From the NCBI GenBank assembly GCA_905178155.1, contig CAJINV010000001.1, forward strand, positions 9,941,865-10,005,864: 64,000 nt of DNA. The letters run 5' to 3'. This stretch comes from Amoebophrya sp. A120. Taxonomy: Eukaryota; Sar; Dinophyceae; Syndiniales; Amoebophryaceae. This document shows positions 11,592 through 22,700 of the stretch, piece after piece (the first letter of the stretch is position 1; every line of letters begins with the position of its first letter). The notes below the pieces were generated by a model, which ran no database searches, was not told the DNA's origin, and worked only from the letters and a program-made list of their open reading frames with translations. Made by a program: the position numbers and the translations under genes.

Positions 11592-13168
11592 ATGAAAATT
11601 CTTTTAGCAACCGCATTAGCGCACTTCACTTACGAAGTGACAGGTAAAACGGCCGGCTCCTCCTCCGCCGCGATCCTTGCAGGCGCCGCGAGTAGTACCG
11701 ACGACGCTGCAACAGCGGCGCCGGGCCTTGCCGCGCCCGACGGACATGACGTGGTGCGGGAACAACAAGAGGACTTCCTGCCGTTGATTGACCTTAGCGC
11801 CGTGCTCGCGACTGCGGCGCAGAAGGAAGACGCGACCGACGACGCCCTCGCCAAGCACAACGAGGCCGTGCGGCAGATGAAGCGCGCGATGGAGACGGTC
11901 GGCTTTTGCCGCGTTACCGGCTACCAGTACACCCCCGCCCTCTGGGACCGCATGTGGGCCTTGGGCAAGCAGATGTTCCGATGGGAAGACAAAAACGAGT
12001 TCCTGACGGCGAAGGATTCTAACGCGGGCTTCCCCTACGGACTCGGGACGATGAAAAAGGACGAATCGAACCAGACCTTTGACTACTTCTCGGACGGGCA
12101 GATCGACAAACCGCGTTTGCTCCCGACGGGACAGGATTTAAACGTCGACGAGGGAGAGAGTCGGCGGATGTGGAAGGACGCCAAGGAAACGGATTTCCCC
12201 CACCGACACGTGGACGGGGAAAGATACGACGCGAAGCGGTCGGGGCGAGCGCTGTTGAGCTGCTGCGGGAGGCGGAAGACGCGAGAAAGCGTAGATCGTT
12301 GTGGCAGTCTTGTAGGAATTCAATTTTTCGATTACGTTGCGCTCGCAGGCCTTGTTTGGCTGCGCATAGAAGTTCGTTGGCCGTGCAGCAATGTTCTCGT
12401 CTCTCATTTCCACAAGCCACAAAACCACATCAACAGGCCGGCGCAGACGAGGACGACCATAGCTTGTACAAGACTGTCGACCTGAACCAGTACTACAACG
12501 AGTTTGCGAAGATCGCTTTCACCGTCGTCGCGCTGCTCCGGGACAGCCTAGAGGTCCCGTCCGAGTTAGACTTGGAAGAAATGGAAAGGACCCACTGGTC
12601 CGTGATGCGGTTTCTCGACTACCCCTCGCTGCCCGTGGAAAAACTGCCGACCAGCCCGGAGCTGGACCACAAACTGCGGCCGCGGATTCCGCCGCACGAA
12701 GACTTCGGGCTGATCACCATCCTACGGCAGGACGAGAACGGTGGCCTGCAAGTTTTGAACAAGGACGAGACCGTGAAAAAGAACCTCCCGGAGAAGGACT
12801 GGAAACGACACGGCGTGTACGAAACGATCGCCGGGAAGGCGAAGGCAAAATTGCCGGACCGCAGTGGAACAGCAGGTGCGAGCAATGTACAAGGTGCTAC
12901 GGCTGAAGAGCCCCTGCAGGAGCCGTTGATTGTGAACATCGGCCGCGTCTGGGATTCCTACACCAACGACAAAGTGCGAGCGACTACGCACAAAGTCGAG
13001 CCGGTGATTGTGGACGGGCGGACGACGGCACGCAATTCGCACGCGTTCTTTTTGAACCCGAACTGGGTCTCGTGCTTCTTCGGGCCTTTGCCGCAGTACG
13101 GAGGAGACAAGAAAGATTGGATCAATTTCGGCATGCACATAAACAACTGCATCAAGCCTCGGTATTAA
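11592..13168 (+). CDS. 2-oxoglutarate/Fe(II) oxygenase, copy A
   Basis: Two exons, 11592-12290 and 12437-13168, about 476 residues. The start gives a short signal peptide (MKILLATALAHF...). The N-terminal half matches the DIOX_N domain (PLIDLSAVL; ETVGFCRVTGY). The C-terminal half is an isopenicillin-N-synthase-like double-stranded beta-helix. Iron ligands are visible in PPHEDFGLITIL (His-x-Asp) and in ATTHKV (distal His), and 2-oxoglutarate is bound by the Arg of ARNSHAFFLNP. Such enzymes couple decarboxylation of 2-oxoglutarate to substrate oxidation; the substrate is unknown. The intron (GTAGAT...CAACAG) was chosen by phase. The ~40 codons before it are unlike the family, so the exon 1 end is uncertain. 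Most of the gene lies inside duplication unit A. Confidence 0.87.
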
Positions 13169-13829
13169 AGAGGGAGATAGAAAGATGATAGAAAATAGAA
13201 AAGTAGAAAGGATCGCGCCGCCTTTTGTCGTTTTGGAAATTTAGTACCTGCTCAGTTATACCAAAGTAATTTGTCGCCTTTCTTTATACAGCACTTTGAC
13301 GCTTATTTTTCCGACAAATTCAAGCGCGCAGGGGCGTTACGTTTTACCACGAATATAAAGAATCCTGTTGATTTGACACCTAACGAAATAGAGTTGGAAC
13401 CTAACGAAGAGAGATGAAACCTAACGAACAGTAGAGATGGAACCAAACCTTCCTAACCAACTCCGCGCTAGAACCGAATCTTGAGTTTGTGGTGCAAGAG
13501 CGCTGACACTGAAGGGAGATCTTCTATTGCAAGACTCTATCGCAAACGATAACGATTCTTGAGAAATAACAACCATGGGAAAAGTTTTTTCGCGCTTGTT
13601 GTAGCCCCTTTTACTGCCGACTCACATCGCGATCCTCGCCGTCAGCCAGTTGAAAACGATCATCGCTAAAAGGCAACCCAGTTCAGAGGATCACGAGCTC
13701 CCTCGGTCTTCATCCGCTGGGCATTGCATTTTTTTGACGGCAAGATTAATCGCAGGGCGTGTTACAGCATCTGGGTACGCTAGGATCATTTTGACATTTG
13801 CTAGATCGATTCACACCGTTCCTCGGAAA
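13169..13829 (+). other. Intergenic spacer, copy A (also 17213-17873)
   Basis: Between the oxygenase and the secreted orphan gene. It holds a short run of ACCTAACGAA-like repeats at about 13375-13430 (three to four copies). An open frame extends upstream from the orphan gene to 13650, but the signal peptide favours the later ATG. Confidence 0.5.
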
Positions 13830-14726
13830 ATGCCCTCCACAAGTCTGCTCCTCCTCAGCGCAGCTGCACTACTGCACAGGGCAGCAGCAATAAGAGTTCG
13901 TGCGCCCTCGGGAATAGCCGTGCCTGCAAGCGGCACTTGCGCCAATACATTCGGTCCGATCTCTGTTGCGGAAGAAGACATTGACTACCCCTACTACAAA
14001 GAGAGCACCACCTACACCTGGAGCGCTTTACCTCCGCCTGACGCAATACAGCTGGATGGAAATGGCAACCCGCTGCCGGTCAAGCTGCACCTTTTCACAC
14101 AGTTCGAAAACACGAGGCGACTGTGGCCTGATCTCTACTTCACGCCCGCCGGTACGGAGTCGCCGGTAGCCACGGTTCCGGCACGGTTGAGCATCGGTTC
14201 CGCGGAGCTCCTCGAAGCTGACAGCTCGACTGGCACGAGCGGGATTTTCGGTGACACGGACCACGCCGATTCCGAATGGGCCGAGCAAGGATGGCAACAA
14301 AGAGAAACGTGGCCGAAGGAAAAAGTAGACTTCAAGCTCCAGTACAAACCGCGGAAGTCGCTAAGTTTCGTACCGAAATCGGCGATAATAGAGGGTAGGC
14401 TCGAAACGGAGAACCTGAAACCTACCTTCACCTTTGAATTCGTCGAGCGAGAGTCGTCGCCCGTAACTGGCGATGGGTGGCTCGTCTACAAGCAAGTGAT
14501 TCGCTATTTTAGGAGTCGCTTTTTGTTTCAACACGACCAGAACTACCCAATGTGGTTAGTGTCTGCCAAGCCGAACTATCTGGGCGAGTTGACCTTTGTG
14601 TACGTCGAGAAACCTCCAAAATGCAGCGTCACACACATGATCAAGATGACCCTGGGCAAAGCAGAGATGGAACCGACACCGCTCCCGGCCCTGCTTTTAT
14701 CCGCGCGGAATAGGAGCGCGATTTGA
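13830..14726 (+). CDS. Secreted orphan protein, copy A
   Basis: Single exon of about 298 residues. The chosen ATG starts a clear signal peptide (MPSTSLLLLSAAALLHRAAA); an in-frame ATG at 13650 would bury it. The mature part is acidic and aromatic-rich with few cysteines, and no known domain was recognised. It lies wholly inside duplication unit A, so an identical gene follows at 17874-18770. It may be a secreted or vacuolar protein; this is inference from the signal peptide alone. Confidence 0.75.
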   Translation: MPSTSLLLLSAAALLHRAAAIRVRAPSGIAVPASGTCANTFGPISVAEEDIDYPYYKESTTYTWSALPPPDAIQLDGNGNPLPVKLHLFTQFENTRRLWPDLYFTPAGTESPVATVPARLSIGSAELLEADSSTGTSGIFGDTDHADSEWAEQGWQQRETWPKEKVDFKLQYKPRKSLSFVPKSAIIEGRLETENLKPTFTFEFVERESSPVTGDGWLVYKQVIRYFRSRFLFQHDQNYPMWLVSAKPNYLGELTFVYVEKPPKCSVTHMIKMTLGKAEMEPTPLPALLLSARNRSAI

Positions 14727-15525
14727 TTACGTTGCCTCATCACGTGTTGTTTTCACGCCGGAGCAGGACCGAAAAGTTTCATTTTATTCGAATGAATCAA
14801 TATTTTTCATCCGCAACTTCGGTTGTATGATAATGCACAGTCACCGATGGATTTTTCGGTGCATCTGGTTTTAATATTACCTCTGCGAAAGTGAAACCCC
14901 AGATCTGCTTCGGGCAGATGTCTGCCAAGCAAAAAGTGTTTTACATAGGTATGAGATTGTGTGATAGTACACTTGTCAGGAACTCTAGAGGCGCTTCCAA
15001 AAAATTTCCGTAGCGGTCTCAGCAGGGTTTTGCGATTTAATACGAAGACGGAAATTATCCATGAGTACGACTACTATAACGGCATGAGGCCATGCGCGGC
15101 TCTTACGCAAGATATACGTTGTTCGGTCGATCGCACTTGTTGAAGCTCGTATCGCTCGTTCGAAGTTCTCGCTTTCGAACCGACATAAAAATGCGTTGAA
15201 ACGAACACGACGAATCGGAGAGAAAATATCAAAAGTTTGCTTTGCTTCGTCGTGGACACGAGCGGTTTACTGTCGGTTGTTGTATGTAGTTGCACGATAG
15301 TACCGCTCTCCGATCTACTTCTCTTCACTGTTTCCTGCTGGATCCAAGAAGATTCATCTCGACGTGAGCAGGTTTTTGTTCACAGCATTGATTTTTTTGG
15401 GATCCTTGATGTCATCTCTTAGCAAGTCGATAGAACAAGGTGGTACTCGGGTTTGATGCAAAAATGATACCAGCAGAAGTGCCTTCCCGCAACACACGAC
15501 GACTAATCCTCGAGCGCTGCTAACC
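14727..15525 (+). other. Intergenic spacer, copy A (also 18771-19569)
   Basis: Non-coding in appearance. It includes a small hairpin-forming stretch near 15157-15180 (TTCGAAGTTCTCGCTTTCGAA) and the presumed promoter/5' leader of the MICAL-type gene. Nothing else recognised. Confidence 0.5.
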
Positions 15526-15831
15526 ATGCCCGTAGGCCTCGGGAACGGTCCGCCGCATCGGTTGATTCTGGCCACCGCGAATGGCCGGGCGGAGGACCAG
15601 AATTACGGAAGACGGAACTCAGGACCGACTACCACATCGGCGCAAAGCAACAACTACGTACCCGCGTGTGGAACTTCGACGATGGGCGGATCCCGGCCGG
15701 CTCCTCCTCCGCCGCGATCCTTGCAGGCGCCGCGAGTAGTACCGACGACGCTGCAACAGCGGCGCCGGGCCTTGCCGCGCCCGACGGACATGACGTGGTG
15801 CGGGAACAACAAGAGGACTTCCTGCCGTTGA
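15526..15831 (+). pseudogene. 5' stub of the MICAL-type gene fused to oxygenase sequence
   Basis: The first 56 codons are identical to the start of the gene at 19570. At the duplication junction (15693/15694) the frame passes into oxygenase sequence in a different reading frame and stops after about 45 further codons. It retains the same upstream DNA as the intact gene, so it could be transcribed and could act as leader for the truncated oxygenase behind it. It cannot encode a flavoprotein. Confidence 0.8.
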
Positions 15832-17212
15832 TTGACCTTAGCGCCGTGCTCGCGACTGCGGCGCAGAAGGAAGACGCGACCGACGACGCCCTCGCCAAGC
15901 ACAACGAGGCCGTGCGGCAGATGAAGCGCGCGATGGAGACGGTCGGCTTTTGCCGCGTTACCGGCTACCAGTACACCCCCGCCCTCTGGGACCGCATGTG
16001 GGCCTTGGGCAAGCAGATGTTCCGATGGGAAGACAAAAACGAGTTCCTGACGGCGAAGGATTCTAACGCGGGCTTCCCCTACGGACTCGGGACGATGAAA
16101 AAGGACGAATCGAACCAGACCTTTGACTACTTCTCGGACGGGCAGATCGACAAACCGCGTTTGCTCCCGACGGGACAGGATTTAAACGTCGACGAGGGAG
16201 AGAGTCGGCGGATGTGGAAGGACGCCAAGGAAACGGATTTCCCCCACCGACACGTGGACGGGGAAAGATACGACGCGAAGCGGTCGGGGCGAGCGCTGTT
16301 GAGCTGCTGCGGGAGGCGGAAGACGCGAGAAAGCGTAGATCGTTGTGGCAGTCTTGTAGGAATTCAATTTTTCGATTACGTTGCGCTCGCAGGCCTTGTT
16401 TGGCTGCGCATAGAAGTTCGTTGGCCGTGCAGCAATGTTCTCGTCTCTCATTTCCACAAGCCACAAAACCACATCAACAGGCCGGCGCAGACGAGGACGA
16501 CCATAGCTTGTACAAGACTGTCGACCTGAACCAGTACTACAACGAGTTTGCGAAGATCGCTTTCACCGTCGTCGCGCTGCTCCGGGACAGCCTAGAGGTC
16601 CCGTCCGAGTTAGACTTGGAAGAAATGGAAAGGACCCACTGGTCCGTGATGCGGTTTCTCGACTACCCCTCGCTGCCCGTGGAAAAACTGCCGACCAGCC
16701 CGGAGCTGGACCACAAACTGCGGCCGCGGATTCCGCCGCACGAAGACTTCGGGCTGATCACCATCCTACGGCAGGACGAGAACGGTGGCCTGCAAGTTTT
16801 GAACAAGGACGAGACCGTGAAAAAGAACCTCCCGGAGAAGGACTGGAAACGACACGGCGTGTACGAAACGATCGCCGGGAAGGCGAAGGCAAAATTGCCG
16901 GACCGCAGTGGAACAGCAGGTGCGAGCAATGTACAAGGTGCTACGGCTGAAGAGCCCCTGCAGGAGCCGTTGATTGTGAACATCGGCCGCGTCTGGGATT
17001 CCTACACCAACGACAAAGTGCGAGCGACTACGCACAAAGTCGAGCCGGTGATTGTGGACGGGCGGACGACGGCACGCAATTCGCACGCGTTCTTTTTGAA
17101 CCCGAACTGGGTCTCGTGCTTCTTCGGGCCTTTGCCGCAGTACGGAGGAGACAAGAAAGATTGGATCAATTTCGGCATGCACATAAACAACTGCATCAAG
17201 CCTCGGTATTAA
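15666..17212 (+). pseudogene. 2-oxoglutarate/Fe(II) oxygenase, copy B, 5'-truncated
   Basis: Exons 15666(?)-16334 and 16481-17212. The duplication breakpoint removed the promoter, start codon and signal peptide of copy A. An in-frame ATG at 15666, inside MICAL-gene leader sequence, could start a protein that lacks the signal peptide but keeps the complete DIOX_N and catalytic halves, with the His-x-Asp, distal His and Arg residues. If used, the product would be cytosolic rather than secreted. It may equally be an unexpressed pseudogene. The catalytic part shows no difference from copy A. Confidence 0.65.
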
Positions 17213-19737
17213 AGAGGGAGATAGAAAGATGATAGAAAATAGAAAAGTAGAAAGGATCGCGCCGCCTTTTGTCGTTTTGGAAATTTAGTACCTGCTCAGT
17301 TATACCAAAGTAATTTGTCGCCTTTCTTTATACAGCACTTTGACGCTTATTTTTCCGACAAATTCAAGCGCGCAGGGGCGTTACGTTTTACCACGAATAT
17401 AAAGAATCCTGTTGATTTGACACCTAACGAAATAGAGTTGGAACCTAACGAAGAGAGATGAAACCTAACGAACAGTAGAGATGGAACCAAACCTTCCTAA
17501 CCAACTCCGCGCTAGAACCGAATCTTGAGTTTGTGGTGCAAGAGCGCTGACACTGAAGGGAGATCTTCTATTGCAAGACTCTATCGCAAACGATAACGAT
17601 TCTTGAGAAATAACAACCATGGGAAAAGTTTTTTCGCGCTTGTTGTAGCCCCTTTTACTGCCGACTCACATCGCGATCCTCGCCGTCAGCCAGTTGAAAA
17701 CGATCATCGCTAAAAGGCAACCCAGTTCAGAGGATCACGAGCTCCCTCGGTCTTCATCCGCTGGGCATTGCATTTTTTTGACGGCAAGATTAATCGCAGG
17801 GCGTGTTACAGCATCTGGGTACGCTAGGATCATTTTGACATTTGCTAGATCGATTCACACCGTTCCTCGGAAAATGCCCTCCACAAGTCTGCTCCTCCTC
17901 AGCGCAGCTGCACTACTGCACAGGGCAGCAGCAATAAGAGTTCGTGCGCCCTCGGGAATAGCCGTGCCTGCAAGCGGCACTTGCGCCAATACATTCGGTC
18001 CGATCTCTGTTGCGGAAGAAGACATTGACTACCCCTACTACAAAGAGAGCACCACCTACACCTGGAGCGCTTTACCTCCGCCTGACGCAATACAGCTGGA
18101 TGGAAATGGCAACCCGCTGCCGGTCAAGCTGCACCTTTTCACACAGTTCGAAAACACGAGGCGACTGTGGCCTGATCTCTACTTCACGCCCGCCGGTACG
18201 GAGTCGCCGGTAGCCACGGTTCCGGCACGGTTGAGCATCGGTTCCGCGGAGCTCCTCGAAGCTGACAGCTCGACTGGCACGAGCGGGATTTTCGGTGACA
18301 CGGACCACGCCGATTCCGAATGGGCCGAGCAAGGATGGCAACAAAGAGAAACGTGGCCGAAGGAAAAAGTAGACTTCAAGCTCCAGTACAAACCGCGGAA
18401 GTCGCTAAGTTTCGTACCGAAATCGGCGATAATAGAGGGTAGGCTCGAAACGGAGAACCTGAAACCTACCTTCACCTTTGAATTCGTCGAGCGAGAGTCG
18501 TCGCCCGTAACTGGCGATGGGTGGCTCGTCTACAAGCAAGTGATTCGCTATTTTAGGAGTCGCTTTTTGTTTCAACACGACCAGAACTACCCAATGTGGT
18601 TAGTGTCTGCCAAGCCGAACTATCTGGGCGAGTTGACCTTTGTGTACGTCGAGAAACCTCCAAAATGCAGCGTCACACACATGATCAAGATGACCCTGGG
18701 CAAAGCAGAGATGGAACCGACACCGCTCCCGGCCCTGCTTTTATCCGCGCGGAATAGGAGCGCGATTTGATTACGTTGCCTCATCACGTGTTGTTTTCAC
18801 GCCGGAGCAGGACCGAAAAGTTTCATTTTATTCGAATGAATCAATATTTTTCATCCGCAACTTCGGTTGTATGATAATGCACAGTCACCGATGGATTTTT
18901 CGGTGCATCTGGTTTTAATATTACCTCTGCGAAAGTGAAACCCCAGATCTGCTTCGGGCAGATGTCTGCCAAGCAAAAAGTGTTTTACATAGGTATGAGA
19001 TTGTGTGATAGTACACTTGTCAGGAACTCTAGAGGCGCTTCCAAAAAATTTCCGTAGCGGTCTCAGCAGGGTTTTGCGATTTAATACGAAGACGGAAATT
19101 ATCCATGAGTACGACTACTATAACGGCATGAGGCCATGCGCGGCTCTTACGCAAGATATACGTTGTTCGGTCGATCGCACTTGTTGAAGCTCGTATCGCT
19201 CGTTCGAAGTTCTCGCTTTCGAACCGACATAAAAATGCGTTGAAACGAACACGACGAATCGGAGAGAAAATATCAAAAGTTTGCTTTGCTTCGTCGTGGA
19301 CACGAGCGGTTTACTGTCGGTTGTTGTATGTAGTTGCACGATAGTACCGCTCTCCGATCTACTTCTCTTCACTGTTTCCTGCTGGATCCAAGAAGATTCA
19401 TCTCGACGTGAGCAGGTTTTTGTTCACAGCATTGATTTTTTTGGGATCCTTGATGTCATCTCTTAGCAAGTCGATAGAACAAGGTGGTACTCGGGTTTGA
19501 TGCAAAAATGATACCAGCAGAAGTGCCTTCCCGCAACACACGACGACTAATCCTCGAGCGCTGCTAACCATGCCCGTAGGCCTCGGGAACGGTCCGCCGC
19601 ATCGGTTGATTCTGGCCACCGCGAATGGCCGGGCGGAGGACCAGAATTACGGAAGACGGAACTCAGGACCGACTACCACATCGGCGCAAAGCAACAACTA
19701 CGTACCCGCGTGTGGAACTTCGACGATGGGCGGATCC
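15694..19737 (+). repeat. Tandem duplication, unit B (4,044 bp)
   Basis: Second copy of the unit. Its left edge is the novel junction; its right edge runs without a break into the rest of the MICAL-type gene. Confidence 0.97.
17874..18770 (+). CDS. Secreted orphan protein, copy B
   Basis: Translation identical to the gene at 13830-14726, including the signal peptide, with identical flanks. The intact promoter region is duplicated too, so both copies should be expressed if the duplication is real. No domain recognised. Confidence 0.75.
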   Translation: MPSTSLLLLSAAALLHRAAAIRVRAPSGIAVPASGTCANTFGPISVAEEDIDYPYYKESTTYTWSALPPPDAIQLDGNGNPLPVKLHLFTQFENTRRLWPDLYFTPAGTESPVATVPARLSIGSAELLEADSSTGTSGIFGDTDHADSEWAEQGWQQRETWPKEKVDFKLQYKPRKSLSFVPKSAIIEGRLETENLKPTFTFEFVERESSPVTGDGWLVYKQVIRYFRSRFLFQHDQNYPMWLVSAKPNYLGELTFVYVEKPPKCSVTHMIKMTLGKAEMEPTPLPALLLSARNRSAI

Positions 19738-22700
19738 TCCAGTAGCACCGCCTTCGCCCCACCGGAGCGTGCGGTTGGCGCCGCCGCAGCTCAGGATCGG
19801 CCGTACAACAACCAACATGCGCGTAACGTTCCGAGTCCGATGGAGGGCGCGCTATTTTCCAAAATCAATTCCTCGTCCCGGGTTCAGTTGCAGAAAACGG
19901 CTTCAACATCAGGCTACGTGAAGCAGGCTGCACACAAACTTCAGGGAGCCCGACCACCCGAACCGCAATTGCAGCATCTTGTGCACCAGCGCGGCAGCCC
20001 CACGGGAGGAGAACAGCAGAACAATTGGAGCACGAGCGCGCGCGCGTTCGTCGGCTTGCGGTCACCGATAGGGAGTCCCTTGAGTGACAACGGGGCAGCA
20101 GCAGGCGGACCCTCTTTACAGGAGCTCGATGTGACGCAACTTCATGTGGGGGACTACAACGGCGGGCCAGTAGTAGACACCACCGGACCACCAATGCGCG
20201 CCGGCAACTTCGCGGCGCCGGCAAGAAGAAATCGACAGGACGAGGTTCACAAACAGCACGAACCTGCGCCCCAACCCAGCCCGCGCACGGAGCTGCGCAT
20301 GCTGCACGTCAGCGAGCCGAAGAGGGAAGTAGAGCAGCAAAATTTTTATGAAATCGCGAAGACGCCGGAGATGACCTCCCAGGCTACATCGGCGAAGATC
20401 CACGAGCAAACCCGAGTGCAGGTGTCCCCCACGTCGGGCGGCTCGCTGTTCGAGCTGCGCGGATCGGCGCCCGAGGTCCCTCCGCGATCGTATCGACACC
20501 GAAGTTCGCTGCAGGCGCTGGCCGAGGGAAAGTTGGTGTCGCAGTCGAAGAGCCGTTGGGCGACGCGGGCGACGACGCCGCGGCAGACCTCCACCGTTGC
20601 GAGCTCGACCGAGTTTGACGAGCAGGAGCCGATCGTGCCAACGGCGGAGGACCCAATAGTGTCCGGCGGTACTCCGGCCGCCCACGGCCGCGGGGAGGAC
20701 CGAATCCGGGCGGGGAAAAAGGGCACAGCTAGTTCATCTTCGTCAACCACCTTCAGGCGCCTACCGGTAGACCACGGCGCTCCAGCCTCGCAGCTGCGAG
20801 CGGAGAAGAATGTTGCTGAAAGGGGCGAGCAGGTTAAACCGGTGCGGCGCCGCGGAGACGACGCGCGGGAGCGCGAAAGTAGTACCCGGGCTGCTAGAGG
20901 TGATCTCTTTCCACCGCGCGCGGAGTTTGGCAGCGCTCAACATGTTTCTCGCCGCGCAGAGCACGACGGAGGGAGTTGCGGTTCCGGGAAGAAGGACCAT
21001 CATCAAAGCCGCATGGCATCACGTGAAGCTAGCGCGTCATCGAGGCCCGTGTCGAAGCAAAGCGCCCCCTCTCGCGCAGTGCAGCAGGAGACTGAGAGTC
21101 ACAAACTCAAGCAGGCGCAACTGGAGCGGCGTTCGCGAAACTTATCGACGAAAAACTTACTCAACAATCACCGTGAGGACAGTCGAAGCAAATTCGATGG
21201 AGCACACCGCACCGCGGTGGAAATAGGACCTACGGCGAGTGGCAAGTATCAGGCACAGCAGCAGGCCACGCCGTTGACGCCGGGGCCTGCTAGTCGCGAT
21301 GTGAACGCTTCTGGACTGAAGGATCCCCACAGCAGTCGGAAAAAGCTGGATCCGGAGTCGGTGCGGAAACTCCTTCTGCGCGGTGAGGATACATGGCGGG
21401 GCAAGCCACCCAGCGGGGGAAAACTGCCACTAGCAGCAGACCAGATGAATACTTCGACGGGCGGCAAAATGAACAGGAGCGCAAGAGACATTACACCGGC
21501 GCGGATTGTACACCAGACTCCATTGTCCTCCTCGCGCTTTCTCGACCATCACAAGCTTAAATTCGACCACGCCACGCCCGTAGTGACTGCGCGGGCAGTA
21601 GAAGCAGTTGCGCACAACACGGATAAAAATTGTGCAAAAGTAGACCACAATTCAACATCTTCCCGTTCGCGTGCGCAGACTGAAGCCAGCAGTGTGCGCC
21701 TGCACCAAAGCCGCGTTTCCCTAGAGAAAGAGTCCGGGCCAGCGTCGCAGAGCATCTCCCGGAAAAACGCGTTGGCAGCGGAGGAGAGGCGCAAAGAGCG
21801 GCGCAAGCCAAACTGGTGGCTCAACCGCCGACACCAATCTTCTTCTTCGCCGGAAAAAAAAGAAGGCGGGGGGCGTGCGGCGAAAAAATCCAATCTGCAA
21901 GATTCTCCACCGTTGCTTACTGACAAAGAGAAGGAAAAGCTAAAACGGCTCGCGGTAGCGCCGCCGAGCAAAAGCGAAATGCCGCCGAAGTCGCATAATT
22001 CTGCAGAAGCAACTCTAAATGTGGCGGGGCGCGACGTTACGACAAGAGCAGATCGTGGCGCTGGAAGTAGTTGTAGCAGGCAGCACTACAACTCGAGCAA
22101 AGTAGAGCCTCCTGGTCGGGGTCAGCCTCAGCCCGACCCGAGCGCGACGCGAAGTACGAAACATCCACCCCCTGCTCGCGCTCCTGAGGAAAAGAAGTCA
22201 GCTTCAGCTACTGTGCATCACGACCATGCGACGTCGAGCACAGACACTGTGTCTCGCAAACCCACCGGACTAACAGGACATCAGCGAAAATTTTCCTCGC
22301 CACACGGAACCAAACGCGAAGGATCAGCCACACGCCCAGCGAGTTCGATTCAGCATCAATCCACCGCATCTTCGACCGCGTCTGCTACGACCAACGCTGT
22401 ACCGCGCACGTCGCCCGGGCCAAGCACGGCCGTCATGCAACAAAAATCCAGCAAATTTGCCGTGGACTCGAAGAAGCGGCGGTCAATGCGGCGCAGTATG
22501 GCGGTGATGGAGCGGTCTCAGAAGGTTGCGAGCTTGTTGGAGGATTTCACGGCAGAAATGGATGTGGCGACCCTGCTCCGACTCTACGCGAAGATGCAGG
22601 CCGAGGCGCTTGATGCGATCGGCACGGAAGAGAAGCAGATGGAACTAATGCGCGCAGTCACTTCTTCCAGTACAACGACGTCCACTCGTGGTGCGGGCAG

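Larger units (their letters stand above)
11650..15693 (+). repeat. Tandem duplication, unit A (4,044 bp)
   Basis: Matches 15694-19737 base for base at a constant offset of 4,044, with no difference noticed. It spans most of the oxygenase gene, the secreted orphan gene and the first 168 bases of the MICAL-type gene. The copy begins within oxygenase codon 20 and ends within the MICAL gene leader. No microhomology is obvious at the junction (GGCGGATCC joined to CGGCCGGCTCC). Confidence 0.97.
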
